Assembly (NCBI RefSeq): GCF_014190875.1
Contig: NZ_JACHVS010000001.1
Coordinates: 1,922,001-1,986,000 of the forward strand
Direction: 5' to 3'
Length of the DNA: 64,000 nt
Source of the DNA: Paeniglutamicibacter cryotolerans
GTDB lineage: Bacteria; Actinomycetota; Actinomycetes; Actinomycetales; Micrococcaceae
The notes beneath the pieces were generated by a model that was not told the origin of the DNA, did not search any database, and saw only the letters and a list, made by a program, of their open reading frames with translations. The position numbers were made by a program, and so were the translations under genes. Positions within the stretch are counted from its first letter, which is position 1, and every line of letters starts with the position of its first letter. Below, one piece after another: positions 9,283 to 17,945 of this stretch.

Positions 9283-10704
9283 ATGAGCACCCAGCAAAGA
9301 TCCCGACTCTTTGACATCGAGCAGGAATCCATCGCACCCATCCCCGAGGATGCGCGGCACGGCAAGGCCACCGAACTGTTCACCATCTGGTTCGGGATGA
9401 ATATGACCCCGCTGACCGTGGTCACCGGCGCCACGGCCACCAGCCTGCTCGGACTCCCGTTGATCCCCTCGATCATCGCGATCATGATCGGCCACGCCCT
9501 GGGCGGAATCGGCATGGCGCTGCATGCGGCCCAGGGCCCGGCGCTCGGAGTGCCGCAGATGCTCCAGGCCCGCGGACAGTTCGGCTCCAAGGGGGCAAGC
9601 CTGATCGTGGCCGTGGCGATCCTGATGTTCGTCGGGTACTTCGCCTCCAACCTGATCGTGTCGGCCGATTCGATCACCACGCTCCTTCCGGGAGCCAGCG
9701 GCACCGCGATGATCATCGGGTGCGCCTGCCTGAGCTTCGTGATCGCGGCCTTCGGCTACAACCTGGTCCGCAAGGTCACCCAGATCGGGGCGTACGTCGT
9801 CGGGGCGCTGGTGCTCGTCTCCTTCTTCGCGCTCTTCGCCAACGGCGACTTCTGGGCCAACATCTCCGCCGGTGAGTTCACCTGGCCGGCCTTCTTCGCC
9901 ATGCTGGCCATCGGCATCGTCTGGCAACTGACCTACGCACCCTACGTTTCGGACTACTCCCGCTACCTGCCGGCCAAGTCCGGCACCAAGGGTGCCTTCT
10001 GGGGCACCTACCTGGGCTGCGTGACCTCCAGTGCCACGCTGATGGTGCTGGGCGCCGGCGTGGGCCTGGCCGTCACCGGGGTCGATGCGATGGCCGGACT
10101 CCACGGGATCCTGGGCCCGGTCCTGGGCGCGCTGGTGCTGGTCGGCTTCGCCCTGGTCGCCGCCTCGGGCAACTCGGTCAACGCCTACTGCAGCGCGCTG
10201 TGTGCCTTGACGCTGGTGGAAACCTTCCGCAGTGGCTGGCGCCCGGCGGCCAAGGCCCGGCTCATCACCTCGCTCGTCCTGCATGTGATCGGCATTTCCC
10301 TGGCCCTGACGGCCGCCACCAGCTTCGCGTCCTCCTACTTCAGTTTCCTCAGCGTGCTGCTCTACATCCTGATCCCCTGGTCGGCGGTAAACCTGGTGGA
10401 CTACTACATCATCCGCCACGGGTCCTACGCCGTCACCGAGTTCTACGCCGCGGACGGCGGCCGCTACGGCCGCTGGAATGCCGGTTCCCTGCTCGTCTTC
10501 GTGATCGGCGTTGCGGCTCAGATTCCCTTCATGGCCACCACCTTCTATACCGGCCCGCTGGCCGGGGCCATGAACGGCATCGACATCGCCTGGTTCGTCG
10601 GCTTGAGCGTCAGCGCCTTGGCCTACATCATCATTGCCCGGCTCGCTCCGGCGATGATCCGCCTGGAACCGGCAACGGTTTATTCCGAACCGGTCAGGAA
10701 GTAG
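9283..10704 (+). CDS. NCS1 family purine-cytosine permease
   Basis: 473-residue, about 12-helix transporter of the nucleobase:cation symporter-1 family. The N-terminus reads IEQESIAPIPEDARHGKATE, then the first helix with FGMNMTPLTVVTGA, characteristic of CodB/PucI-like permeases. A ribosome site AGGAA sits five bases before the start. The gene ends 5 bp before the YtcJ-like amidohydrolase, so the two form an operon; the permease probably imports the amide or N-heterocycle that the hydrolase attacks (inference). Exact substrate unknown. Confidence 0.9.
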   Translation: MSTQQRSRLFDIEQESIAPIPEDARHGKATELFTIWFGMNMTPLTVVTGATATSLLGLPLIPSIIAIMIGHALGGIGMALHAAQGPALGVPQMLQARGQFGSKGASLIVAVAILMFVGYFASNLIVSADSITTLLPGASGTAMIIGCACLSFVIAAFGYNLVRKVTQIGAYVVGALVLVSFFALFANGDFWANISAGEFTWPAFFAMLAIGIVWQLTYAPYVSDYSRYLPAKSGTKGAFWGTYLGCVTSSATLMVLGAGVGLAVTGVDAMAGLHGILGPVLGALVLVGFALVAASGNSVNAYCSALCALTLVETFRSGWRPAAKARLITSLVLHVIGISLALTAATSFASSYFSFLSVLLYILIPWSAVNLVDYYIIRHGSYAVTEFYAADGGRYGRWNAGSLLVFVIGVAAQIPFMATTFYTGPLAGAMNGIDIAWFVGLSVSALAYIIIARLAPAMIRLEPATVYSEPVRK

Positions 10705-10709
10705 GAACC

Positions 10710-12350
10710 ATGGAACACGCAGAGTTGTTGTTCGTCAACGGAGCCGTCCACACCATGGATCCCTCCCATCCCCGCAGCAATGCGCTGGCCGTGCGGGGAG
10801 GAAAGATCGCGGCCCTGGGCCCCGAGGCGCTGGAACTGCGCACGGCGCGGACCGAGGTCATCGACCTCTCCGGCAAGGCGTTGCTGCCCGGGTTCCAGGA
10901 TGCCCACGTCCACCCGCTGATGGGTGGGATGCAGATGGTTTCCTGCGACCTGTCCGAGGTCCACTGCCTGGAGGACTACCGGCGGATCATTGCCGAGTAT
11001 GCCGCGGCAAACCCCGAGAAGGAATGGATCGAAGGTGGCGGCTGGTACGGCGATGTCTTCGAAGGCGGTTTTCCCCACCGCCGGCTGCTGGACGAATTGA
11101 TCCCGGACCGTCCGGCCTACTTCATGAGCCATGATGCCCATGGCGCCTGGGTCAATACCCGGGCGCTGGAACTGGCTTCGATCAGTGACGCCACCCCGGA
11201 TCCGGATGGCGGGATCATTGCCCGGGATGCCGACGGGCAGGCCACCGGCATGCTGATCGAGCATGCCGCCGAACTCGTCTCGGCGCTGATCCCGGCGCCG
11301 GGGCAAGCCGAGATCCGCCGCGCGTTGTTGGCGGCACAGGCCTACCTGCATTCCAAGGGCGTCACCGCTTGGCAGGATGCCGCGGTCGGCGACGCTTTGG
11401 GCGCCCCGGACGTGTTCGAGCATTACCTGGCCCTGGAGGAACAAGGACTGCTCACCGCCACGGTGACCGGTGCCCTGTGGTGGCACCGGGACCAGGGCAC
11501 GGAACAGCTGGAGCTGTTCCGTGCCCGGCGGGCAAAGGCCACAGGGCGCTTCCGCGCCACCGCGGTGAAGATGATGCTCGACGGGGTGTGCGAGAACCTG
11601 ACCGCCGCCATGACCCGTCCGTACCGCGGGCACCCGCACGAGCGGGGCATGACGCTGATCGAACCCGAGGCCCTGTGTGAGATCAGCCGGGCCCTGGACG
11701 CCGCGGGCTTCGACCTGCACCTGCATGCCGTGGGCGATCAGGCGGTCCGGGACAGCCTGGCGGCCCTGGACCTGCCCCGGCGTCCGGGCTGGGACCCCCG
11801 CCATCAGCTGGCTCACTTGGACATCATCGATGAAAAGGACCTGGCGGCCTTTGCCCGGGTGGGGGCGATCGCCAATATCCAGCCGTTGTGGGCCCGGCAG
11901 GACCCGGTCCTGGTGGAAACCAAGCTGCCCTATCTGGACGCCGGACACCAGGGCATGCACTTTGCCTTCGAGTCGATGCATCGGGCCGGGATTCCCTTGG
12001 CCATGGGCAGCGACTGGCCCGTCTCGAGCCCGGATCCCCTGTGGGGCGTGCATACGGCGGTGAACCGCACGGCGCCGCCGGCGGATCCGCATGCCGCCGA
12101 TGCACGCTCCCAGCACGAACCCCTGCTGGCCCACGAGGCCATCGCCCTGGATGCCGCCCTGCACGCGGCGACGGCGGGTGCAGCCTATGCAAACCGGCTC
12201 GATGCCGAACGCGGCTGGCTGCGTGCCGGGATGATTGCCGACCTGGTGGTGCTGGACGCCGACCCCCATGCGGTGTGGGCCCGGGAGCTGGGCACCATCG
12301 GTGCCGAGCAGGTCTTCGTGGATGGTTCGCTGGTTTACCAACACCCTTAG
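10710..12350 (+). CDS. YtcJ-like metal-dependent amidohydrolase
   Basis: 546-residue member of the amidohydrolase superfamily (Amidohydro_3, COG1574). Metal-site motifs are QDAHVHPLMGG (about 64-74), a second histidine region DLHLHAVGDQAVRD, and AMGSDWPVSSPDP near the C-terminus. The family hydrolyses amides, carbamates or N-formyl compounds; no finer substrate can be read. The start at 10710 overlaps a GTAGGAA ribosome site and lies 5 bp after the NCS1 permease; an in-frame extension back to 10200 would lie inside that permease and is rejected. Confidence 0.9.
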   Translation: MEHAELLFVNGAVHTMDPSHPRSNALAVRGGKIAALGPEALELRTARTEVIDLSGKALLPGFQDAHVHPLMGGMQMVSCDLSEVHCLEDYRRIIAEYAAANPEKEWIEGGGWYGDVFEGGFPHRRLLDELIPDRPAYFMSHDAHGAWVNTRALELASISDATPDPDGGIIARDADGQATGMLIEHAAELVSALIPAPGQAEIRRALLAAQAYLHSKGVTAWQDAAVGDALGAPDVFEHYLALEEQGLLTATVTGALWWHRDQGTEQLELFRARRAKATGRFRATAVKMMLDGVCENLTAAMTRPYRGHPHERGMTLIEPEALCEISRALDAAGFDLHLHAVGDQAVRDSLAALDLPRRPGWDPRHQLAHLDIIDEKDLAAFARVGAIANIQPLWARQDPVLVETKLPYLDAGHQGMHFAFESMHRAGIPLAMGSDWPVSSPDPLWGVHTAVNRTAPPADPHAADARSQHEPLLAHEAIALDAALHAATAGAAYANRLDAERGWLRAGMIADLVVLDADPHAVWARELGTIGAEQVFVDGSLVYQHP

Positions 12351-12384
12351 TGGATCGGGTTCCACGGCTTTTCAGGACCATCCT

Positions 12385-12403
12385 GCATCTGCATAAGCGA
12401 TGC
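12385..12403. promoter_or_regulatory. GCATC-N9-GATGC palindrome, same as LysR-operon site
   Basis: Within an imperfect inverted repeat (12380-12407), 130 bp before the APC permease start. Core and spacing equal those of the 3363-3381 site, suggesting one regulator for both promoters (inference). A further short palindrome GTGAT-N4-ATCAC follows at 12429-12442. Confidence 0.4.
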
Positions 12404-12533
12404 GGATGATCGAAAATAAGTTCTTTGAGTGATGCCAATCACAACCTAGTGTTGGAGCACACGACGCTTCGCAGACACTTACCGGTCCAAGCGTCAGAAA
12501 CTCCCCTCTGGGGGCAATGACGAAGGACTGATC

Positions 12534-14066
12534 ATGGAACAACCCGGCTCATCAACGCTTCTCGCGCAGGAGCAGACCAAGCATCTGCAGAAATCCCTGG
12601 GACGCATGGACATCCTTTTGCTGGTCGTTGCGGCTGTCGTCTCGATCGAGGTCCTGGGCCAGGTCTCCGGCTTCGGAGGGGAGACCTTCACCTGGACGCT
12701 CATCCTGGCCGTGACGTTCATGATTCCCTATGGACTGGTCTTCGCCGAGACCGGCGGCACCTTCACCGAGGAAGGCGGCGTGTATGTCTGGACCAAGATG
12801 GCCTTCGGGCGTGTCGTTGCCGCCATTGCGGCGCTGTTCACCTGGGTGACGCAGCCGGTCTGGGTCGGCGGGGCCATGGCCTTCGTCGCCGTGGAGACCT
12901 GGTCCGAATACGTCCAGCCCGTGGAAGCCGGCGGGGTGGGGGACTACCTCTTCAAGCTCGGGTTCATCTGGATCACCGTCACCTCGGCGGTCATCAGCCT
13001 CAAACACGGCAAATGGCTGCCGTCCCTCGGCGCGATCCTCAAGGTCCTGTTCCTCGCCTTCTTCCTGGTCGTCACCGCCGTCTATGGCTTCCAGCATGGC
13101 TTCAACGGACTGAACCTCGCGTTCTTCTCACCCACCATGGCCGGCTTCCTGGGCGTCACCCCGTTGCTGCTCTTCTCCTTCCTGGGCTTCGAATCCGGAA
13201 ACAGCGCCGCCGGCGAAATGAAGAACCCGGCCAAGGACGTCCCGATCTCCATTGCCCGCACCTCCGTCCTTGCCGCGGCCAGCTACCTGCTGCCGATCCT
13301 GGCCATCTTGTTGGTGGTCCCGCTGGATGAGATCACCGGCATCGGCGGACTCTTCGGCGCCGTCTCCACCGTTTTTACCGTCTTCGGCTCCGCGGCCGGC
13401 CTCATGCTGTCCATCTCCGCCGTGGTGTTCTGCTTCGTGCTGGTCTCCCAGGGCGCGGCATGGATGATCATCAGCGACCGCATGCAGGCCATGGCCGCGG
13501 CCGACGGTTCCTTCTATGGCGGGTTCTTCGGCCGCTTCCACCCGAAGCTGGGTACCCCGATCCGCATCAACACCCTCTCCGGCGTCGTGGCCACCCTCTT
13601 CATGCTGGCCGCCATGCAGATGACCGGTTCAAGTAGCGCGCTGTTCGGCGTGGTGCTGACCATCTCGATCTCGACCTTCCTGCTCAGCTACCTGATCGCC
13701 ATTCCCGCGGTGGTCCGGCTGCGCACCAAGTACCCCGCGGTTCCGCGCCCGTTCAAGGTGCCGGTCTCCGACACCGGATTCAAGATCCTCGGTGGCATCT
13801 GCTTTGCCTGGATCGCCGTCGGCTCCTGGGTCGCCGTCTTCCCGGGCACGCTCGAGCGGGTCTTCGGCATCGACTACGACTTCGAAGGAACCTGGGGCCT
13901 GTCGCAATCCGCCTTCGCCTCGTTTGCCCTCGGAACCCTCGGGAGCATCCTGGTCCTGGGCATCGTGGGCTACATCTTCGGCAAGAAGGTCCGTGAGGAA
14001 AAGCAAGACGGTCAGGGTGACGATGCGCCAGCATCGGAGTCTGCTGCAGAATCCGTGACTGTTTAA
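12534..14066 (+). CDS. APC family amino acid permease
   Basis: 510 residues, about 12 membrane helices, in the amino acid-polyamine-organocation superfamily. Helix 2-3 contains FAETGGTFTEEGGVYVWTKM, a conserved APC signature; the acidic, serine-rich tail (about 485-510) is cytoplasmic. GAAGGA lies seven bases before the ATG. It stands alone with its own 183-bp upstream region holding two palindromes. It may import amines or amino acids for the neighbouring catabolic genes. Substrate not readable. Confidence 0.88.
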   Translation: MEQPGSSTLLAQEQTKHLQKSLGRMDILLLVVAAVVSIEVLGQVSGFGGETFTWTLILAVTFMIPYGLVFAETGGTFTEEGGVYVWTKMAFGRVVAAIAALFTWVTQPVWVGGAMAFVAVETWSEYVQPVEAGGVGDYLFKLGFIWITVTSAVISLKHGKWLPSLGAILKVLFLAFFLVVTAVYGFQHGFNGLNLAFFSPTMAGFLGVTPLLLFSFLGFESGNSAAGEMKNPAKDVPISIARTSVLAAASYLLPILAILLVVPLDEITGIGGLFGAVSTVFTVFGSAAGLMLSISAVVFCFVLVSQGAAWMIISDRMQAMAAADGSFYGGFFGRFHPKLGTPIRINTLSGVVATLFMLAAMQMTGSSSALFGVVLTISISTFLLSYLIAIPAVVRLRTKYPAVPRPFKVPVSDTGFKILGGICFAWIAVGSWVAVFPGTLERVFGIDYDFEGTWGLSQSAFASFALGTLGSILVLGIVGYIFGKKVREEKQDGQGDDAPASESAAESVTV

Positions 14067-14178
14067 CTCCGGGTGAGGCTGGTCTCGGGAAACTGAAGTC
14101 CGGCTGACGGTGCCGCTCGGGGGCCCCGGCATGCACGGAGTCGGTAGGGGCATGACGAACCACGATCAAAGAGTGCCG

Positions 14179-14219
14179 GAGGTCCTCATGCCCCACAATC
14201 AGTGGGGCATGAGGACCTC
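14179..14219. terminator. Perfect 18-bp stem hairpin
   Basis: Arms 14179-14196 and 14202-14219 are exactly complementary around an AATCA loop. No T-tract follows on either strand. Position 113 bp after the APC permease stop suggests transcript end or mRNA protection. Confidence 0.55.
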
Positions 14220-14263
14220 AGCCGATCTCAACCGCAGCAAATCTGGGGAAGCTCTGGATCGTA

Positions 14264-14290
14264 ATTTCATATGTGCTGTTATCGGCGGTT
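14264..14290. repeat. dif-like repeat, copy 1
   Basis: 27 bp matching 28172-28198 at 26 of 27 positions. On the minus strand it reads ACCGCCGATAA, six bases, ATATGAAAT, an arrangement like a XerC arm, spacer and XerD arm. Same orientation as copy 2. Function inferred only. Confidence 0.45.
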
Positions 14291-14308
14291 GGAAGCACCC
14301 GGCAATAC

Positions 14309-14344
14309 TGGTCTCTCACAAAAGGGCGGCATGATTTCAGGGAC
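14309..14344 (+). repeat. Dispersed ~30-bp repeat, copy A
   Basis: Contains TCTCACAAAAGGGCGGCATG followed by ATTTCAGGGAC. Related copies lie at 39490-39525 and 48638-48674, all in the same orientation. Possibly an insertion-sequence end left after decay; source element not identified. Confidence 0.5.
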
Positions 14345-14586
14345 CGTTCAGTCAGATGTGTTGCTTCGGGGTGTACCCCAACACAGCATTTATGTGAACT
14401 GAAGCAGGAGGCGGAAGGGGTGGTTGTCATTTTCTCTAACGAGCTTGGCCGAAAGAGGCCGGTCCCGCGCATAGGCACGTCCAGCCACCGTCCTCCGGAC
14501 CCCTCTGGCAGGACACGCCTGCGCGGAGCGTGCAGGCCACCAACAATCAACACACTTGAGCCGTGCCGCGGGCATAGGATTCTTTT

Positions 14587-15685
14587 AATTGGCTATCCGT
14601 TTGGTGGACCCTTTCGCCACGGCATTTTCTGGGGCGGGAGAGCCAAGGAGTGCGGAGCCACGTGAGATGCAGTCGGCGTGGTGGACGGAAGGAACGTGAA
14701 CGCCGGGCTGTGTTCCGTGACGTCGCTGGAGGCCGGGACCGGAGCTGGAGAAGTGTTGAGCATGGCCTGGACAAGCCGGTAGAAAATTAGACCCGGGACC
14801 TTCGAAGTTCTCCTATTGAATCTGAAAACGAACTCGTCAAGGTAGGCGGCGAGGTGCTCGGGTTGGACACCGCCTTGATGGGTGGTCAGCATCCATCGCT
14901 TCGTCAGGGAGATGACCAAATGGACTCCCGGAAGCAACTCATGAGCAGGGGCGCCCGAACCGTGCACGACGTGAACGTCATGTACATACCGGGTGGTAGC
15001 AGCGTGATATGCGTTCAAGCCGTCCGTCACGACGGTCGATCCCGATTCAACAGTGGCTGCCAGAAAACCGGATAGCGTAGAAGACTGGGCGTTCGGAATA
15101 ACCAGCGTCCTGGCCCGTCCCAGTGCCTTACCCCCAGCATGCTCCACGGCAACCGCGACCATCGTTTTGCCTGTGGTCCCGCGGCCTCGGATGCCGCTTC
15201 TGGGTCCACCGAAAAACGTCTCATCAACTTCCACGGTGCCGCTCAGGAGGTTCTTCGTCCCGGAGCCCATTCCCTGGCGCAATCGATGCAACATTGTCCA
15301 GACCGACTGGTAGCTGCTGATCCCCAAGGTGCGTTGCAGTTCCAGAGCCGAAACACCGGATTTCGACGTTGCCATGCGCCAGATGGCATGAAACCAGACG
15401 GTCAGCGGAAGCCTGCTTCCGGCGAAGAGCGTCCCTCCAAGGACGGAAACCCATTTGCGACAGCTGGCACAGCGCCAACGCCCACCAACACTCCACCGTT
15501 TTGTTCCCCGGCAATGCGGGCAAACAAAACCGTGGCCTGACCATCTCAACCAATCCAGATAGTCCATGCATGCTCCATCGGTACCGAACTACGCGAGAAA
15601 GTCACCGTAGTGCCCCGGGTAGTCCACACCAGCTTCAGGCATGTAACGAGCGTACGTTCAGGGTCCACCAAACGGATAGCCAATT
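14587..15685 (-). mobile_element. IS1595 family insertion sequence
   Basis: Bounded by a perfect 26-bp inverted repeat (14587-14612 and 15660-15685; inner core GGCTATCCGTTTGGTGGACC). The transposase stop codon lies inside the left repeat. No clear target duplication: flanking octamers differ (TTTTAATT against AATTTAGA when the end is taken at GGCTAT). The element looks intact. Confidence 0.85.
14593..15567 (-). CDS. IS1595 family transposase
   Basis: 324 residues. An N-terminal zinc ribbon (FVCPHCRGTKRWS...RCASC, about residues 14-36) precedes the ISXO2-like DDE domain with VEVDETFFGG (about 112-121), an ADG-equivalent VVTDGLNAY, and a C-terminal catalytic region with FVFRFNRRTS. These are the usual IS1595-family features. 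It lies inside the 26-bp terminal repeats, with the stop TAG in the terminal sequence. No frameshift, so the element may be active. Confidence 0.9.
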   Translation of the reverse strand: MDYLDWLRWSGHGFVCPHCRGTKRWSVGGRWRCASCRKWVSVLGGTLFAGSRLPLTVWFHAIWRMATSKSGVSALELQRTLGISSYQSVWTMLHRLRQGMGSGTKNLLSGTVEVDETFFGGPRSGIRGRGTTGKTMVAVAVEHAGGKALGRARTLVIPNAQSSTLSGFLAATVESGSTVVTDGLNAYHAATTRYVHDVHVVHGSGAPAHELLPGVHLVISLTKRWMLTTHQGGVQPEHLAAYLDEFVFRFNRRTSKVPGLIFYRLVQAMLNTSPAPVPASSDVTEHSPAFTFLPSTTPTASHVAPHSLALPPQKMPWRKGPPNG

Positions 15686-15699
15686 TAGAAAATGACAAT

Positions 15700-15985
15700 C
15701 TGTGCACGGCCAATCCCCTGCGGGTCTACGCCGTGGGCAACGATACGAGTGGGTTTCGGTTGGCAGCGACCACGACACCGGGGTCTTCGCGGTGAAAACC
15801 ATCGGCTACCTGGGCAACACCGCTGGCAGGAACAACCATGCGCACGTAATTCGATTGCCGATCCAGGCCGACGGCAGCAGATCCAACGGTTGGCGTGCCC
15901 GCTCCCGGAAGACGGGACTCGCTGTCCTGGCCCGGGAAAACCGTTTGGAGATCTATGGCTCTTCCACGCGACGGAACTTGTCAAA
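15700..15985 (+). pseudogene. ISAzo13 family transposase fragment
   Basis: An internal piece of an ISAzo13-type transposase: PLRVYAVGNDTSGF in one frame, then WVSVGSDHDTGVFAVKTI and PIQADGSRSNGWRARSRK in another, matching the family's VSVGxDHD and ITADGGGSNG blocks. Start, end and one frame are lost. It is cut on the right by the IS3 element at about 15990. Confidence 0.7.
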
Positions 15986-16009
15986 TCAAATGAGACATAG
16001 TGGTGGTCG

Positions 16010-16975
16010 TTAATGCGTCGAAGGCTCGGCTCTTTTCGCCGGGTCGTTAATGGCCGCCTTGACCGGTAACGGCGGCGCGGCTGGCCGGCGAGCAAATCGC
16101 TCTGGGTGCGCGTGATAGGCCCGGTCCAAGGTGATCTGGCGTCGCTCACGCACCGCGCCAGCGGTGCCGTAATGCACGCTCGCCGGGGTGTGATAACCGA
16201 TCCCCGAGTGCCGGTGCTCATGGTTGTAGTAGACGGTGAACCCTTCTATCCAGGCCCGTGCCTCGTTCACCGAGGCGAAGCGTTCGGGGTAGTCAGAGGT
16301 GTATTTCATTGATTTGAACTGGGCCTCGCTGTAAGGGTTGTCATTGCTCGTGTGGGGCCTGGAGTGGGACCTGGTGATATCCATATCCACCAACATCGAT
16401 GCCAATGCCTTTGACGTCATCGCCGCCCCTCCGTCGGCATGCAGGTAGCCCGGCGGGTGACCGCCGGTATCGGCGACGATCTCCTGGACGAGGTCCGCGG
16501 CCAGCTGCCCATCCTCGATGATTTCGACCCGCCAACCAACGACATAGCGGGAGAAAATATCGAGCACCACGTAGGCGTGATACCAGATTCCCTTGGCCGG
16601 ACCACGCATTTTCGTGATATCCCACGACCAGACGGAATTGGGTTCGGTGGCCATTAGCTCGGGTATTTTTCGAGGCGGGTGGGTCGCCTGCCGCCTGCGC
16701 TCACCACTCATCTTTGCATCCGCCAGGATGCGATACATGCTGCGCTGAGAGCACCAATATCGACCCTCATCTAGTTCGCGGACATAGACCTGGGTTGGTG
16801 AAAGGCTCGCGTAGTCCTCGCGGTTGAGCACGGCCAAAACCTCTGCCCGTTCGCCTGGTGAGAGCTCCGCTGGGTGCTGCGCCTTGGGCCAGGGACCGTG
16901 CATCCGCGGCTTGGGGCTGGACTGACGGTGATGGGTGGCCCGGGAGCGGCCCACCAGCTTGCAGGCATTCACCAC
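16010..16975 (-). CDS. IS3 family transposase OrfB (integrase core)
   Basis: DDE integrase catalytic subunit, 321 residues from the first ATG. Catalytic residues appear in VWSWDITKM (first Asp), LHADGGAAM (second Asp) and SNDNPYSEAQFKS (Glu). An open frame continues upstream of the ATG (SWQAETVVELIPHLGVVN) to overlap orfA, as expected when OrfAB is made by -1 frameshifting. No internal stop. N-terminal HTH_21-like segment around residues 25-75. Confidence 0.9.
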   Translation of the reverse strand: MVNACKLVGRSRATHHRQSSPKPRMHGPWPKAQHPAELSPGERAEVLAVLNREDYASLSPTQVYVRELDEGRYWCSQRSMYRILADAKMSGERRRQATHPPRKIPELMATEPNSVWSWDITKMRGPAKGIWYHAYVVLDIFSRYVVGWRVEIIEDGQLAADLVQEIVADTGGHPPGYLHADGGAAMTSKALASMLVDMDITRSHSRPHTSNDNPYSEAQFKSMKYTSDYPERFASVNEARAWIEGFTVYYNHEHRHSGIGYHTPASVHYGTAGAVRERRQITLDRAYHAHPERFARRPAAPPLPVKAAINDPAKRAEPSTH

Positions 16976-16998
16976 ACCCAGATGGGGGATGAGTTCTA

Positions 16999-17493
16999 CT
17001 ACGGTCTCTGCTTGCCACGATGTGTATTCGGTGCCGGTGATGACGCGTTCTTCGAGCAGAGAGCTTCCAAGAACGCGACCCCTTTTCCCAAGGTGTCCAA
17101 AGCGGCATCAGATGAGGCCAGCTGGTCGCGGGTCCGCTCGTGTGAGGCCCGTTCGGCAGCCAGCTCTTTGGTCAGCTGAGCGATCTGAGTCTGCTCGGTT
17201 GAGTTCTTCGGCCGGCCCCGGCGTGCCGTCGGTTTCTCGAGCTTGCCCGCCTCAAATGCAGCCCGCCATTCTTGGATATGGGAGTCGTAAAGCCGTTCGC
17301 GGCGAAGTATCGCGCCCTTGGATCCGTTCGGTGCCGAGTCGTATTCCTTGACGATTGCCCGTTTGAACTCGGCGGTAAAGGTCCTGCGTGCTGGCCGGTC
17401 CGAACGTGGTCCCTGCTCCGGTGACTCTTGGTCCTGGCCGGTGGGTTCTTCCGGTGCGGGTTGCCCGGTCTCGTCTGGTGTGGATGTGGTCAT
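16999..17493 (-). CDS. IS3 family transposase OrfA
   Basis: 164 residues. A proline/glutamate-rich leader (1-37) is followed by an HTH_Tnp_1 domain (RRTFTAEFKRAIVKEYD...) and a C-terminal coiled coil (about 95-150, QIAQLTKELAAERASHERTR) that normally mediates OrfA/OrfAB multimers. Overlaps the upstream extension of OrfB. Confidence 0.88.
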   Translation of the reverse strand: MTTSTPDETGQPAPEEPTGQDQESPEQGPRSDRPARRTFTAEFKRAIVKEYDSAPNGSKGAILRRERLYDSHIQEWRAAFEAGKLEKPTARRGRPKNSTEQTQIAQLTKELAAERASHERTRDQLASSDAALDTLGKGVAFLEALCSKNASSPAPNTHRGKQRP

Positions 17494-17622
17494 GGTGAAG
17501 TTTCCCTCCTGCCTTCAGCCTCTATTCTCGTTCAAGAAGCGGTCTCTAACGAGTCTGGCTGATAGGGCGACGCGGCGTAGCTTGGTGTTATTGCTCCAGA
17601 CCTTGGCAGTGGATTCAGCCAC

Positions 17623-17662
17623 GCCGAACAAGGAGCAACCATGCCGAACAGGGAGCAGCCAT
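17623..17662 (+). repeat. 20-bp tandem duplication carrying two ribosome site-ATG units
   Basis: Copies 17623-17642 and 17643-17662 differ at two bases. Each contains a purine Shine-Dalgarno (AAGGAG or GGGAG) six bases before an ATG (17641, 17661). The two ATGs are in different frames; only the second opens the longer frame leading into the decarboxylase. Confidence 0.6.
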
Positions 17663-17945
17663 GCTTAGGCATTCATATTATGCCCCCCAACTTGTGTTGC
17701 GGAAATCCATGGTGTTTCCTCGGAGCACAATGGCAGTTAGGACATGCGCGGGCGACCAATGCGCGAGGGCCAACAGGCTTGCGGTTGACGGCCCGAGCAA
17801 CCTTTTCGGCGATGCCGGCTTCGAACCACCGCCGGCGCAACTCATCGACATCCACCTATCCGCGGATGCCTACAACCAGTTCCGGCGCCTCGCCATGATC
17901 GCGGCTTGCTGCGCCCTGAATGAGGAGACATCCAATGCTCGATAA
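17661..17945 (+). CDS. Small hypothetical protein upstream of decarboxylase
   Basis: 94 residues, no family recognised. It has a GGGAG ribosome site at proper spacing and its stop (17943-17945) overlaps the decarboxylase start (17935), which suggests translational coupling. The second half (LIDIHLSADAYNQFRRLAM) looks protein-like; the first half is weaker and may come from IS-flanking DNA. Could be a leader protein or a truncated remnant. Confidence 0.35.
   Translation: MLRHSYYAPQLVLRKSMVFPRSTMAVRTCAGDQCARANRLAVDGPSNLFGDAGFEPPPAQLIDIHLSADAYNQFRRLAMIAACCALNEETSNAR

Larger units (their letters stand above)
14067..14586. other. Intergenic region with hairpin and two repeats, no gene
   Basis: Between the APC permease and the IS1595 element. 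It holds the long hairpin at 14179-14219, a dif-like repeat copy at 14264-14290, and a dispersed 30-bp repeat copy at about 14309-14344. I see no convincing coding frame. Confidence 0.6.
15990..17545 (-). mobile_element. IS3 family insertion sequence (ends approximate)
   Basis: Carries orfA (16999-17493) and orfB (16010-16975) in the usual overlapping-frame arrangement. It abuts an ISAzo13 remnant, so it probably inserted into it. I could not identify convincing terminal inverted repeats, so the outer limits are estimates. Confidence 0.7.

Noticed and set aside
10200..10709. N-terminal extension of the YtcJ-like amidohydrolase
   Set aside because: It overlaps the NCS1 permease in another frame; the family N-terminus and ribosome site support 10710.
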